A stretch of DNA of 64,000 bases from Streptomyces sp. NBC_01244 (GCF_035987325.1 NZ_CP108488.1:2108001-2172000); one strand, 5' to 3'. Positions 51,408 through 60,373 are shown, numbered from the stretch's first letter. The notes: a model not told the origin generated them from the letters alone. Made by a program: numbers and translations.

Positions 51408-51956
51408 CTAGTCGTTGGGCCAGGCGCCGGCGAGCATCTGGCGGGTGTCCGCGAGGAGTTGGGGCAGCACCTTGGTGTGACCGACGACCGGCATGAAGTT
51501 CGTGTCCCCGCCCCAGCGGGGCACGATGTGCTGGTGCAGGTGCGCGGCGATGCCGGCGCCGGCGGCCTGGCCCTGGTTCATGCCGATGTTGAACCCGTGC
51601 GCACCGGAGGCCTTGCGCAGCGCGACCATCGCCCGCTTCGTGAGGTCGGCGAGCTCGAGGGTCTCGGCAGAGTCCAGGTCCGTGTAGTCGGCGACGTGCC
51701 GGTACGGCACGACCATCAGGTGGCCGCCGTTGTACGGGTAGAGGTTCAGCACGGCGTAGACGTGCTTGCCCCGGGCCACGACCAGTCCGTCCTGGTCCGA
51801 CATCTCCGGAATCCCGCAGAAGGGACAGCCGTCCCCGGCCTCCGGCCCGGTCGGCTTGTTCTCCCCCTGGATGTAGGCCATCCGGTGGGGCGTCCACAGA
51901 CGCTGGAACGCGTCCTGCGTGCCCACACCGATCTGCTGCTCCGGCTCAATCGTCAT
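51408..51956 (-). CDS. HIT-family nucleotide hydrolase/AP4A phosphorylase-like
   Basis: HIT proteins cleave nucleotide phosphodiester or phosphoramidate bonds. The 182-residue protein has the catalytic HLHQHIVPRW at His139, His141 and His143, and a zinc-binding CPFC (Cys44, Cys47) near the N-terminus, as in AP4A phosphorylase-type HIT proteins. The start is probably ATG at 51956 (MTIEPEQQIG); an in-frame ATG at 51968 behind AAGG adds four residues. It is divergent from the K+ channel gene with about 80 bp between them. Confidence 0.93.
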   Translation of the reverse strand: MTIEPEQQIGVGTQDAFQRLWTPHRMAYIQGENKPTGPEAGDGCPFCGIPEMSDQDGLVVARGKHVYAVLNLYPYNGGHLMVVPYRHVADYTDLDSAETLELADLTKRAMVALRKASGAHGFNIGMNQGQAAGAGIAAHLHQHIVPRWGGDTNFMPVVGHTKVLPQLLADTRQMLAGAWPND

Positions 51957-52035
51957 GGGATGCAGCATATGACCTTGGCCCCGAGCGGCGTGTCGCCGGG
52001 GCGAACACCGGTGTGCGGGACGCGATGCTGAGCCC

Positions 52036-52698
52036 ATGAACGATGCACCCGAGACCGGTGACCAGGCCTGGGAACGCCGGACCGAGCTGCCGCTGTTCTA
52101 CGCTTCCCTGCTCTTCCTCGCCGGCTACACGCTCTCCGTCGTGGCCTACCGGGCCCACCCGCTGTGGCGGGACATCGGCCTCGGCCTGGTCGCAGCGACC
52201 TGGGCCTGCTTCGTCGTGGACTACCTGGCCCGGCTGCTCCTGAGCCGCATGCGGCCGCTGCGCTTCGTCCGCGTGCACTGGCTGGACACCCTGATCGTGC
52301 TGCTGCCGCTGCTGCGGCCGCTGCGCATGGTCAAGGTCCACGACGCGATCCAGGCCCGCTACAACCGCCCGCGCCGGAACCTGTACGCGCGCGTGATGTC
52401 GTACGCGGGCCTGTCGGCAGGGCTGCTCGGCTTCGCGGGCGCCCTCGGCGTCCACCACTTCGAGCGCCAGGCCCCGGGAGCCTCGATCCTCACGCTCGGG
52501 GACGCGGTGTGGTGGGTGTGCGAGACGCTGACGACGGTGGGCTACGGGGACATGGCCCCGGTGACCCCGGGGGGCCGGATCATCGCGGCGTTCATGATGG
52601 TCGGCGGGCTGGCACTGCTGGGCGCGGTGACGGGTTCGTTCTCGTCCTGGATGCTGCAGGCCTTCCGGCGTGAGGACGAGGAAGCCCCCGGGAAGTGA
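52036..52698 (+). CDS. Potassium channel family protein
   Basis: This 220-residue membrane protein has the K+ selectivity filter TTVGYGD at 166-172, preceded by a pore helix (AVWWVCETL) and followed by a final helix (IIAAFMMVGGLALLGAV). Upstream are two or three helices (about 18-38, 45-67) and a basic segment RPLRFVR...RPLRMVK that resembles a reduced voltage-sensor S4. Its stop codon lies inside the left arm of a terminator hairpin that has been split by the IS30 element. Confidence 0.9.
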   Translation: MNDAPETGDQAWERRTELPLFYASLLFLAGYTLSVVAYRAHPLWRDIGLGLVAATWACFVVDYLARLLLSRMRPLRFVRVHWLDTLIVLLPLLRPLRMVKVHDAIQARYNRPRRNLYARVMSYAGLSAGLLGFAGALGVHHFERQAPGASILTLGDAVWWVCETLTTVGYGDMAPVTPGGRIIAAFMMVGGLALLGAVTGSFSSWMLQAFRREDEEAPGK

Positions 52699-52700
52699 GG

Positions 52701-52727
52701 GTGAATTCGAGGGGTCGTTGCAACACG
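52701..52727 (+). repeat. Left terminal inverted repeat of the IS30 element
   Basis: It reads GTGAATTCGAGGGGTCGTTG and then CAACACG, and matches the complement of the right end at 21 of 27 positions. It begins one base after the GG target duplication in the terminator loop. Confidence 0.8.
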
Positions 52728-52738
52728 TGGTCGGTTGA

Positions 52739-53968
52739 TCAGGCCGCGAGCAGTTTAGACAGGCGCTCGGCTGGGGTTTCCCAGCCGAGCGTTTTGCGTG
52801 GGCGCCCGTTGAGTTCGGCGGCGACGGTGGCCAGGTCCTGGGGCGTGTGCCGGGACAGGTCGGTGCCCTTGGGGAAGTACTGCCGCAGCAGGCCGTTCGT
52901 GTTCTCGTTGGAGCCGCGCTGCCAGGGACTGGCCGGGTTGCAGAAGTAGACCGGGATGTTCGTGGCGACGGTGAATGCCTGGTGGGCGGCCATCTCCACG
53001 CCCTGGTCCCAGGTCAGGGATCGCCGCAGGTGGGGCGGGAGAGTCTTCACCGTCTCCACGAGCGCGTCCCGGGTGCTGGCCGCCGTGTGGTCGAAGGGCA
53101 GGTGGGCGAGCATCACGTAGCGGGTGGTGCGTTCGACGAGGGTGCCGATCGCGGACTTGCCGTCCTTTCCGATGATGAGATCGCCTTCCCAGTGGCCGGG
53201 GACGGCCCTGTCGGCGGCCTCGGCAGGCCGGTCGCTGATCATCACCATGTTCGGTATGGCGCGCGGCTTGCGCTTGTAGGACTGGCGGTGTGGCCGGCGG
53301 CGGGACCGGCCCGTCCGCAGGGCGCGGGTGAGTTCGCGGCGGAGCTCTCCGCGGCCCTGGACGTAGAGAGCCTGGTAGATCGTCTCGTGGGCCACGTGCA
53401 TCTCCGGCCGGGCGGGGAACCGTGCCTGCAGAGCCTGGCAGATCTGTTCCGGACTCCATCGGAGTGTGAGGTGGGCCTGGATGAACTGGCGTAGTTCGGC
53501 GCTCCGGCGGATCTTGCCGGGCTTGGGGCGGGGGCGCCGTTGCTCGGCGCGGCGGTGGGCTGCGTGGGGCCGGTAGGCCCAGCAGGACGAGTCGCCGCGT
53601 GAGGGAATGCCGTTGCGGCGGATCTCCCTGCTGATGGTGGAGGGGCTGCGGCCCAGCTCGGCGGCGATGGTGCGGATCGACGCCTTCTCGCGCAGTCGGT
53701 CGGCTATGTGGATGCGGTCCTCTTCGCGGAGGTACCTGGATACGCCAGAAGCCGAAGCCTCCACGGTGATCGGAGGCTTCGGCTTCCCAGACGGCGGCGA
53801 GTGCCAACCGTTGCGCCATCTCTTGCCGGTCCGCAGGTTGATACCGACGATCCGGCAGGCTTCTCTGTTGCTGTAGCCCTGCTGCATGAGCCGGGAGTAT
53901 GCCTCCCGCTCACGCGTCAGACGGCCACCGCCCCCTGGTCCCCGGTTCTCCCGGATCTTGAAATCCAT
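52739..53968 (-). CDS. IS30-family transposase
   Basis: This 409-residue transposase has N-terminal helix-turn-helix regions (SNREACRIVGINLRTGKRW and TIAAELGRSPSTISREIRRNG) and a DDE catalytic domain. The three acidic residues fall in HWEGDLIIGKDGKSAIG, LTWDQGVEMA and GSNENTNGLLRQYFPKG, the IS30 pattern. The ATG is at 53968. No frameshift or truncation was seen, so it is probably functional. It spans nearly the whole element. Confidence 0.96.
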   Translation of the reverse strand: MDFKIRENRGPGGGGRLTREREAYSRLMQQGYSNREACRIVGINLRTGKRWRNGWHSPPSGKPKPPITVEASASGVSRYLREEDRIHIADRLREKASIRTIAAELGRSPSTISREIRRNGIPSRGDSSCWAYRPHAAHRRAEQRRPRPKPGKIRRSAELRQFIQAHLTLRWSPEQICQALQARFPARPEMHVAHETIYQALYVQGRGELRRELTRALRTGRSRRRPHRQSYKRKPRAIPNMVMISDRPAEAADRAVPGHWEGDLIIGKDGKSAIGTLVERTTRYVMLAHLPFDHTAASTRDALVETVKTLPPHLRRSLTWDQGVEMAAHQAFTVATNIPVYFCNPASPWQRGSNENTNGLLRQYFPKGTDLSRHTPQDLATVAAELNGRPRKTLGWETPAERLSKLLAA

Positions 53969-53985
53969 CGCATCCCCTGAGCTGG

Positions 53986-54012
53986 GGTGTTGCGACGACC
54001 ACTAGAACTCAA
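53986..54012 (-). repeat. Right terminal inverted repeat of the IS30 element
   Basis: Read from the outside inward on the minus strand it is TTGAGTTCTAGTGGTCGTCG and then CAACACC, paired with the left end. The GG duplication follows at 54013-54014. Confidence 0.8.
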
Positions 54013-54055
54013 GGAGACTTCCCGGGGGCCGGCCCCACGTGTGCGGTGAGCACGA

Positions 54056-56032
54056 TCACACCTGGACGCGGCGCTCCACGACGTCGACGAGCTTCGCCAG
54101 GGCCTGGTCGCGCGGGACGCCGTTCTCCTGCGAACCGTCGCGGTAACGGAAGGAGACGGTACCCGCGGCCATGTCCTCGTCACCGACGATGATCATGAAG
54201 GGGACCTTCAGCTTCTGCTGGTTGCGGATCTTCTTCTGCATCCGGTCGGACGAGGCGTCCACCTCGACGCGCAGGCCCTTCTTCTTCGCCTCGGCGGCGA
54301 ACTCCTGCAGGTACTCGATGTGCGAGTCGCCGATCGGGATGCCGACCGCCTGGACCGGGGCGAGCCACGGCGGCATGACGCCCGCGTAGTGCTCCAGCAG
54401 GACGGCGAAGAACCGCTCGATGGAACCGAACAGCGCACGGTGGATCATGACCGGGCGCTGCTTGGTGCCGTCCGGGCCGGTGTACTCCAGGTTGAAGCGC
54501 TCCGGCAGGTTGAAGTCGAGCTGCACGGTCGACATCTGCCAGGTGCGGCCGATCGCGTCACGGCACTGGACCGAGATCTTCGGGCCGTAGAACGCGGCGC
54601 CGCCCGGGTCCGGGACCAGGGGCAGGCCCTGCTTCTCGGCGACCTGCTGGAGGGTGGCGGTGGCCTCCTCCCAGATCTCGTCCGAGCCGACGAACTTCTC
54701 CGGGTCCTTGGTCGACAGCTCCAGGTAGAAGTCGGTCAGACCGTAGTCACGGAGCAGGTTCAGCACGAAGGTCAGCGTGCGGTCGAGCTCCTCCGCCATC
54801 TGCTCCTTGGTGCAGTAGATGTGCGCGTCGTCCTGGGTGAAACCGCGCGAGCGGGTCAGGCCGTGCACGACACCGGACTTCTCGTACCGGTACACGGTGC
54901 CGAACTCGAAGAGGCGCAGCGGCAGTTCGCGGTAGGAGCGACCGCGCGCGTCGAAGATCAGGTTGTGCATCGGGCAGTTCATGGGCTTGAGGTAGTAGTC
55001 GGTACCACCGTCGAGCTGCATGGGGGGGTACATGCCCTCCGCGTACCAGTCCAGGTGGCCGCTCTTCTCGAAGAGGGTGCCCTTGGTGGCGTGCGGGGTG
55101 TAGACGAACTCGTAGCCCTCTTCCTCGTGCCGCTTGCGCGAGTAGTCCTCCATGGTGCGGCGGATGACGCCGCCGCGCGGGTGGAAGACGGCCAGGCCGG
55201 AGCCGATCTCGTCCTGTACGGAGAACAGGTCGAGCTCGGTGCCGAGCTTGCGGTGATCGCGCTTCTCGGCCTCCACGAGGAAGTCGAGGTGGGCCTTCAG
55301 CTCCTCCTTCGACGGCCACGCGGTGCCGTAGATGCGCTGGAGCATCGGGTTCTTCTCGCTGCCGCGCCAGTAGGCGGCGGCGTTGCGCATCAGCTTGAAG
55401 GCCGGGATGTTGCGGGTGGTGGGCAGGTGGGGGCCTCGGCAGAGGTCCTTCCAGCACAGGTCGCCGGTCTTGGCGTCGAAGTTGTCGTAGATGGTCAGCT
55501 CGCCGCCGCCCACCTCGACGTTCGCGCCGTCGTCGGTCGAGGCCGAGCCCTTGATGCCGATGAGTTCCAGCTTGTACGGCTCGTTCGCCAGCTCCTCGCG
55601 CGCCGCCTCATCGGTGACGACGCGGCGGGCGAAGCGCTGACCGCGCTTCTGGATCTCCTGCATCTTCTTCTCGATGGCCTTGAGGTCATCGGGGGTGAAG
55701 GGCCTCGCGACGTCGAAGTCGTAGTAGAAGCCGTCCCGGACCGGCGGGCCGATGCCCAGCTTGGCCTCGGGGAACAGCTCCTGCACGGCCTGCGCCATGA
55801 CGTGCGCGGTGGAGTGGCGCAGGATGTCCAGGCCGTCCGGGGAGGAGATCTCCACGGGTTCGACGGTCTCGCCGTCCCGCACCTCGTACGCGAGGTCCTT
55901 CAGCTCACCCGCGATGCGCGCGGCGACGATGGTGCGCTCGCCGGCGAAGAGCTCTGCCGCCGTAGTGCCCGTGGCCACCACGCGCTCGTCCCGCTCGGAA
56001 TCGCGTTGGATGATCACACGGACGTCTGACAC
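54056..56032 (-). CDS. thrS: Threonyl-tRNA synthetase
   Basis: ThrRS charges tRNA-Thr and edits mischarged serine. The 658-residue protein has an N-terminal TGS domain, an editing domain with the zinc-type [11 protein letters not shown] motif, the class II core with the KPMNCPMHN cysteine, [23 protein letters not shown] and [13 protein letters not shown], and a C-terminal anticodon-binding domain. GTG start at 56032. It is convergent with the K+ channel across the IS30-split terminator. Confidence 0.97.
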   Translation of the reverse strand: MSDVRVIIQRDSERDERVVATGTTAAELFAGERTIVAARIAGELKDLAYEVRDGETVEPVEISSPDGLDILRHSTAHVMAQAVQELFPEAKLGIGPPVRDGFYYDFDVARPFTPDDLKAIEKKMQEIQKRGQRFARRVVTDEAAREELANEPYKLELIGIKGSASTDDGANVEVGGGELTIYDNFDAKTGDLCWKDLCRGPHLPTTRNIPAFKLMRNAAAYWRGSEKNPMLQRIYGTAWPSKEELKAHLDFLVEAEKRDHRKLGTELDLFSVQDEIGSGLAVFHPRGGVIRRTMEDYSRKRHEEEGYEFVYTPHATKGTLFEKSGHLDWYAEGMYPPMQLDGGTDYYLKPMNCPMHNLIFDARGRSYRELPLRLFEFGTVYRYEKSGVVHGLTRSRGFTQDDAHIYCTKEQMAEELDRTLTFVLNLLRDYGLTDFYLELSTKDPEKFVGSDEIWEEATATLQQVAEKQGLPLVPDPGGAAFYGPKISVQCRDAIGRTWQMSTVQLDFNLPERFNLEYTGPDGTKQRPVMIHRALFGSIERFFAVLLEHYAGVMPPWLAPVQAVGIPIGDSHIEYLQEFAAEAKKKGLRVEVDASSDRMQKKIRNQQKLKVPFMIIVGDEDMAAGTVSFRYRDGSQENGVPRDQALAKLVDVVERRVQV

Positions 56033-56204
56033 CGGTCTGCTCCTGACTCAGGGGGTGCGCGAGCGGATCACTGCGCGTCTGAATCGTACCGAGCGGATGG
56101 GCCGCGCCGCTAAACGGTTACCGCCCGGGCCGGTGGGAACCGCCGCCGGAGGTGGCGGCGTCCCTGGATGCACAAGATCGTCAGTGGGCTCGGAGGAGTG
56201 TGTG

Positions 56205-56828
56205 ATGACCGGCACGGCTACCCGTTACCTCTATCTCGTGCGGCACGGAGAGGCGGTGTCGGAGGAGGGCGGGCTGACGGAAGACGGCCGTCGGCAAGCC
56301 GTACTGCTCGGCCGGCGCCTGCGCGACGTCCCTCTCGCGGCCGTTCACCACGGCCCGCTGCCCCGGGCGCGGCAGACCGCGCGTCTGATCGGCGAGCAGC
56401 TGGAGAACGTCCCCCTGCACGTCTCGGACGTTGCCGGTGACTACGTTCCCCACCTGCCGGCGCGGCAGGAGCTTCCGGCGGATTCCGCGGACCTCTTCCT
56501 CCGCTTCCTCGCGGATGTCACCGAGGAGGAGCGGGCGCGGGGACCGGTGCTGGCCAGGCGGGCGCTGGACCTGTTCACCGGGCCGGTGGACGGTGAGGAG
56601 GACCGGCACGAGCTGGTCGTGACCCACAACTTCCTGGTCGCCTGGCTCGTCCGGGAGGCCATGGACGCGCCGCGGTGGCGCTGGCTCGGCCTCAACCACG
56701 CCAACGCCGCCCTCACGGTCATCCGCTACGCGCCCGGCCGGCCCGCCTGCGTCCTCGTCTCCAACGACATGCGGCACCTGCCCCCCGAGCTGCGCTGGAC
56801 GGGCTTTCCCTCCGAGCTGCACGTCTAG
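56205..56828 (+). CDS. Histidine phosphatase (phosphoglycerate-mutase-like) family protein
   Basis: This 207-residue cytoplasmic protein has the catalytic LVRHGEA (Arg13-His14-Gly15) at the N-terminus, a second motif HHGPLPRARQTA (about 48-59) and the C-terminal VVTHN with His141. These support a phosphohistidine mechanism, but the substrate is unknown. ATG at 56205 with a GGAGGAG site. Its last 4 bp overlap the convergent unknown gene's stop. It is divergent from thrS. Confidence 0.92.
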   Translation: MTGTATRYLYLVRHGEAVSEEGGLTEDGRRQAVLLGRRLRDVPLAAVHHGPLPRARQTARLIGEQLENVPLHVSDVAGDYVPHLPARQELPADSADLFLRFLADVTEEERARGPVLARRALDLFTGPVDGEEDRHELVVTHNFLVAWLVREAMDAPRWRWLGLNHANAALTVIRYAPGRPACVLVSNDMRHLPPELRWTGFPSELHV

Positions 56829-58045
56829 TCGTCCGACGGCAGCACGTCCCCGGCGTCGAGGGACTCGTCCAGGGACTTCATCAGCCGGTCCCGCTCGACC
56901 TCGTCCAGGGGGACCGGGCGGACGTCCGCCGCGTCCGTCAGGCGGCGGAACCCGCCCCGGCGCTGCAGGCGGCCGCTGACCCGGATCGGCAGGCCGACCA
57001 GGTGCGCGTGGCCCGCCACCCGGTACGACTCCTCGTCGAGCACCACCCGGACGTACGGGATCTCCGCCCCGGCGAGGACCCGCAGCCGGACCGTGCCCCC
57101 GCCGCCCGGGGCCGAGCGGCGCATCCTGACCACCGCGCCCGCCACCCGGACCGGGACCGCCGGCTCGTCCCGCGTGTAGCGCGCGGCCGCCTCCCGGAGC
57201 ACCGGGAGGTCGCCGGGCGAGAACTCCACCGGCTCCGGCCGGGCCGCGCACCCCGCCGGGACCCCCGCCGCAGGGGCCCACGCGAGGGCCACCCGGGCCC
57301 CCTCCGAGCCGCGGACCAGCGAGATGAGCGCCTCGGCGAGCTCCCGGCTGACCCCGGCCTCGACCGCCGCGTCGAAGGCTTCCATGCCGCCGGTGGCCCG
57401 CCGGTAGTCCACGGCCTCTCGGGCGGCGTGCAGCGCGTGGTGAAGCCGGGTCACGGTGCCCCGGCCCCCGTCGACGGGGACGTACGCGGTCAGCCGCCGC
57501 CCGCCCGGAGCCGGCCCGACCAGGACCCCGTCCAGCGACCGCTCCGCCCGGCCCCGGTGCCGGGCTCCGTAGTATCCGGCCCGCGCCCGGTCGGCCAGGG
57601 CCCCGGCGAGGAGCAGCTGGCGGGCGGCCGAGCGGAGCTGTTCCTGGATCGTCCAGTCAGCCTCGCCCTGGAGTCCGTACGCCCCTCGCGGGATCTCGCG
57701 GTCCCAGCGGATCTCGTCGCTCGGCACGCTGAGCCCGTACAACACCTCGCGCGCCGACGGCAGCGCGCTGCGCGAGAGCGCGCTGAGCGCCTCTTCGAGC
57801 AGGTCGGCGCAGTCGGGGAAGGCCCGGCTCTCGGGGACGAGGAGGCTGGTGCCGCCGCTGCCCGTGGCGTACGGGGCTGGCGGCGTCCAGCGCCCGTACC
57901 GTCCGGCGGCGCCGCCGCGGCGCAGCCAGCCGTGCCGGTGCAGCAGTGCGCCGAGCACGAGCGGATCGATCTCCGCGGGATCGGGGGCGCCCGCGGCGAA
58001 CTCCTGTGGGGAGAGCGGCTCCAGGTGCGGTGACTGCCAGTTCAT
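56825..58045 (-). CDS. Uncharacterised protein coupled to a DUF4365 nuclease-like gene
   Basis: I do not recognise this 406-residue protein as a family. The N-terminal third is acidic and Pro-rich and the middle is helical (about 120-290, including LHHALHAAREAVDYRR and MEAFDAAVEAGVSRELAEAL). The last 90 residues have an alternating pattern resembling an OB fold (VPVRVAGAVVRM, then GLPIRVSGRLQRRGGFRRL), which would suit nucleic-acid binding; this is only an inference. Its ATG at 58045 overlaps the DUF4365 stop by one base (TGATG), so the two are translationally coupled. Confidence 0.75.
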   Translation of the reverse strand: MNWQSPHLEPLSPQEFAAGAPDPAEIDPLVLGALLHRHGWLRRGGAAGRYGRWTPPAPYATGSGGTSLLVPESRAFPDCADLLEEALSALSRSALPSAREVLYGLSVPSDEIRWDREIPRGAYGLQGEADWTIQEQLRSAARQLLLAGALADRARAGYYGARHRGRAERSLDGVLVGPAPGGRRLTAYVPVDGGRGTVTRLHHALHAAREAVDYRRATGGMEAFDAAVEAGVSRELAEALISLVRGSEGARVALAWAPAAGVPAGCAARPEPVEFSPGDLPVLREAAARYTRDEPAVPVRVAGAVVRMRRSAPGGGGTVRLRVLAGAEIPYVRVVLDEESYRVAGHAHLVGLPIRVSGRLQRRGGFRRLTDAADVRPVPLDEVERDRLMKSLDESLDAGDVLPSDD

Positions 58046-58635
58046 CAAGGTGTCCCTCCCGACCCGACCCGGGTCATGATCTCGCAGAGCGCCCGGTCGT
58101 CGAAGATCCGCGTGGTCGGGATCCGTACGGTGGTCCGGCGCCGGCCGGTCACGGGGTGTCCGGCGAGATTGGTCCAGTAGCAGCAGTGCCGCAGGTCGAG
58201 CCGGTCGTGTCCGGCGCTCAGCCATTGGTCGCGTTCCCGCGGGACGAGCATCACGACGAGGATCTTGTGCACGGCGACCGGGGTGCGGGCCAGCTTCACC
58301 AGGTGCTCGTTGTCGAGGGTGAAGCCGAAGGTGGGCCCGGCCGGTCCGGCCGGTATCTGGTAGGTCGCCTTGAGCTGGACCTTGATGGTCACCTCGTCGT
58401 CGACGACGTGCTCGGGGGCGCCGTGACTGACGTGCCAGTCGATGCCGTTGTCGGGAAAGGGCTGGGACAGCGAGCAGCCGGCCGCGGCGACGACGGCGTG
58501 CAGGTATCCCACCTGGAGGGTCTCCATGCAGGCGGTGGTGGCGAGCGTGCCGCGCAGCGGTCCGCTCCGCGGGTCGGTCCGCGGAGCGATCCGTCCCGCG
58601 AGCACCCCGCCCGGTTCGGGCTGCGCGAGCGCCAT
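58045..58635 (-). CDS. DUF4365-domain protein, PD-(D/E)xK nuclease-like
   Basis: This 196-residue protein matches the DUF4365 pattern. CSLSQPFPDNGIDWHVSHG has Asp66 where PD-(D/E)xK nucleases place the first acidic residue, and VTIKVQLKATYQ supplies the Q-x-K form (Gln87, Lys89). DUF4365 domains occur in restriction-like and other mobile-element nucleases, often with partner proteins. The start is ATG at 58635 with a GGGGAG site 7 bp upstream; longer in-frame starts have none. It is first in a two-gene unit with the uncharacterised 406-residue protein. Confidence 0.82.
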   Translation of the reverse strand: MALAQPEPGGVLAGRIAPRTDPRSGPLRGTLATTACMETLQVGYLHAVVAAAGCSLSQPFPDNGIDWHVSHGAPEHVVDDEVTIKVQLKATYQIPAGPAGPTFGFTLDNEHLVKLARTPVAVHKILVVMLVPRERDQWLSAGHDRLDLRHCCYWTNLAGHPVTGRRRTTVRIPTTRIFDDRALCEIMTRVGSGGTP

Positions 58636-58899
58636 GGCCGGCTCCCCATGCCTTCCGGGCTGTCCCGTTTCAAGCGGCCGTGTCAGGCCGCGTCCGGTCC
58701 GATTCAGGTCCGTTTCAGGGTGTCGGGGTTGACGACCGGTCATGTGTGCGGTCCCCCAGTTGAGTTGTCTCCGCAGTCGGCGTGCCGCAAACGGCGTACG
58801 GGGCAAAGAGCCCGGGTATCACCGTTTCGGGCAAGGGTGGCGGACCTGGGGCGCGGTGCCCGGTGGGGCCATCTGCCGACGGGTGACGAGGAGTTCGCC

Positions 58900-59625
58900 A
58901 TGACACGCTGGTACGAGGGCCCGCTGGCCGCATTCGACACGGAGACGACCGGGGTGGACGTGGAACGGGACCGGATCGTGTCCGCCGCGCTCATCGTGCA
59001 GGAGTGCGCGGGCGGCCGGATCCGCTCGACGCGCTGGCTGGTCAATCCCGGCATCCCGGTACCTCCGGGGGCCACGGAAGTGCACGGTCTGACCGACGAT
59101 CACCTCCAGCGCAACGGGCGGTGGCCCGCGCCGGTGGTGGAGGAGATAGCCCGCGCGCTCGGGGAGCAGCAGGTGGCGGGGAGGCCGGTGGTGGTGATGA
59201 ACGCGCCGTTCGACCTGACGCTGCTGGACCGGGAGTTGCGCCGGCACCGGGCGTCCTCACTGGCCCGGTACCTGGACAACAGGCCGCTGACGGTGCTGGA
59301 TCCGCGGGTGCTGGACAAGCATCTGGACCGCTACCGCAAGGGGCGCCGGACGCTGACGGATCTGTGCGCGCACTACGGGATAGAGCTGGAGGGGGCCCAT
59401 GACGCGGGCGCGGACGCGCTGGCGTCGCTGGAGCTCGTACGGGCCGTGGGGCGCCGGTTCGCGGGCCGGCTGGAGCGGTTGTCGCCTGCGGAGCTGCACA
59501 CGCTCCAGCAGGTGTGGCACGCGGCTCAGGCGCGGGGACTGCAGGCGTGGTTCGCGCGGCAGGGCACACCGGAGTCGGTGGATCCGCACTGGCCGCTGCG
59601 GCCGGAGCTGCCCGCGGCGGCGTGA
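58900..59625 (+). CDS. DEDDh 3'-5' exonuclease, DnaQ-like
   Basis: This 241-residue protein has all five catalytic residues of DEDDh exonucleases: Asp13 and Glu15 in AFDTETTG, Asp105 in NAPFDLTLL, and His167 and Asp172 in AHDAGADAL. It lacks polymerase or helicase domains, so it is a free exonuclease that may proofread or degrade DNA/RNA. ATG at 58900 with a GAGGAG site. It is divergent from the DUF4365 gene with a 264-bp gap that holds no gene. Confidence 0.93.
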   Translation: MTRWYEGPLAAFDTETTGVDVERDRIVSAALIVQECAGGRIRSTRWLVNPGIPVPPGATEVHGLTDDHLQRNGRWPAPVVEEIARALGEQQVAGRPVVVMNAPFDLTLLDRELRRHRASSLARYLDNRPLTVLDPRVLDKHLDRYRKGRRTLTDLCAHYGIELEGAHDAGADALASLELVRAVGRRFAGRLERLSPAELHTLQQVWHAAQARGLQAWFARQGTPESVDPHWPLRPELPAAA

Positions 59626-59702
59626 GGGGCCCGCACGGAAGGGGCCCGCACGGAAGGGCCGGTACGGAAGGGGCCCGCACGGAAGGCCCCGTACATGCGG
59701 AA
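59626..59702. repeat. About five tandem copies of a 15-bp unit after the exonuclease gene
   Basis: GGGGCCCGCACGGAA occurs exactly at 59626-59640, 59641-59655 and 59670-59684, with a shortened variant at 59656-59669 and a diverged one at 59685-59702. It starts one base after the exonuclease stop and ends at the tRNA-Val terminator. It looks like slippage expansion. Confidence 0.88.
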
Positions 59703-59730
59703 GGCCGGTCCGTCATAAGACGGACCGGCC
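59703..59730 (-). terminator. Terminator of the first tRNA-Val gene
   Basis: A perfect 12-bp stem, GGCCGGTCCGTC / GACGGACCGGCC, with an ATAA loop begins 8 bp beyond the tRNA 3' end on the minus strand. Confidence 0.85.
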
Positions 59731-59738
59731 TGTCCCGG

Positions 59739-59810
59739 TGGGCGATACTGGGATCGAACCAGTGACCCCTTCGGTGTGAACGAAGTGCTCTCCCGCTGAG
59801 CTAATCGCCC
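59739..59810 (-). tRNA. tRNA-Val (anticodon CAC)
   Basis: This 72-nt cloverleaf has acceptor GGGCGAT/ATCGCCC, D arm GCTC/GAGC, anticodon stem CTTCG/CGAAG around loop TTCACAC (anticodon CAC, decoding GUG), T stem ACTGG/CCAGT with loop TTCGATC, and discriminator A. CCA is not fully encoded. It is followed by a terminator. Confidence 0.97.
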
Positions 59811-59848
59811 GGGAACGGTGTGAACAATACAGAAGGCTCGGGGCTGGT

Positions 59849-60373
59849 TCAAACCGCTTCCGGCCGGGCCGCGAGATGTGCGGCGAGCCCACGCCGACCG
59901 GCCCGCATCATCAGGGCGTGGTTGAGCCGGAACACCGGCCGCCCGGGGAACGCGAGCACGCGCATCAGGGGGCGGCGCACCTCGACCTCCTGCTCGTACA
60001 GGGCCCGCGTCCCGCCGGACCGCGGTCGTACGGTCCAGCGCGCCCAGCCCTCCAGGTCGCCGAGCAGGGCGACCTCCAGGATCCCGCGCACGGGGTCCCG
60101 CAGGAGTTCGGCCGCGCTCACGCGCAGGGTGTACAGGAGGGCGGAGCGGATGAAGGCGGTGCCGCTGCTCCCGTCTCCGGCGGGGGCGACGGAGCGGATC
60201 TGGGGCCACCACAGGGGGTAGGACTCGGGGCGTTCCAGGGCGGCGTAGACCCGGGCGGGCGCCGCGTCGAGGTCCCACACGCTGCGGAAGCGGTAACGGG
60301 TCCACCGGCCACCGGGGTTGGCGGGGGCAACGCGGCCGCGGCCGGGCCTGCCGCCGCGGCTGCTTCGGTCCAT
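59849..60373 (-). CDS. SRPBCC-superfamily protein (polyketide cyclase/START-like)
   Basis: This 174-residue soluble protein has the START-like pattern: TRYRFRSVWDLDAAPARVYAALERPESYPLWWPQ at the N-terminus, GTAFIRSALLYTLRV mid-way and a final amphipathic helix (RLNHALMMRAGRRGLAAHL). The family binds hydrophobic ligands in a cavity; the substrate is unknown. The start is ATG at 60373; an in-frame upstream start adds 11 residues. It is divergent from the large membrane protein gene. Confidence 0.85.
   Translation of the reverse strand: MDRSSRGGRPGRGRVAPANPGGRWTRYRFRSVWDLDAAPARVYAALERPESYPLWWPQIRSVAPAGDGSSGTAFIRSALLYTLRVSAAELLRDPVRGILEVALLGDLEGWARWTVRPRSGGTRALYEQEVEVRRPLMRVLAFPGRPVFRLNHALMMRAGRRGLAAHLAARPEAV

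Larger units (their letters stand above)
52701..54012 (-). mobile_element. IS30-family insertion sequence, about 1.31 kb
   Basis: A single transposase ORF fills the element. The ends are imperfect inverted repeats of about 27 bp (52701-52727 and 53986-54012, 21 of 27 matching, core GGTCGTNGCAACAC). A 2-bp GG duplication flanks it (52699-52700 and 54013-54014), the size expected for IS30. The exact outer base is uncertain by one position (an AGG reading is possible). The element looks complete and possibly active. Confidence 0.88.
52684..54029. terminator. Terminator hairpin shared by K+ channel and thrS genes, split by IS30
   Basis: GCCCCCGGGAAGT (52684-52696) and ACTTCCCGGGGGC (54017-54029) are perfect reverse complements that now lie on either side of the IS. 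Removing the IS and one copy of the GG target duplication restores a 13-bp stem with loop GAGGAG between the convergent genes. The left arm overlaps the K+ channel stop codon and the right arm is 27 bp past the thrS stop. Confidence 0.88.
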
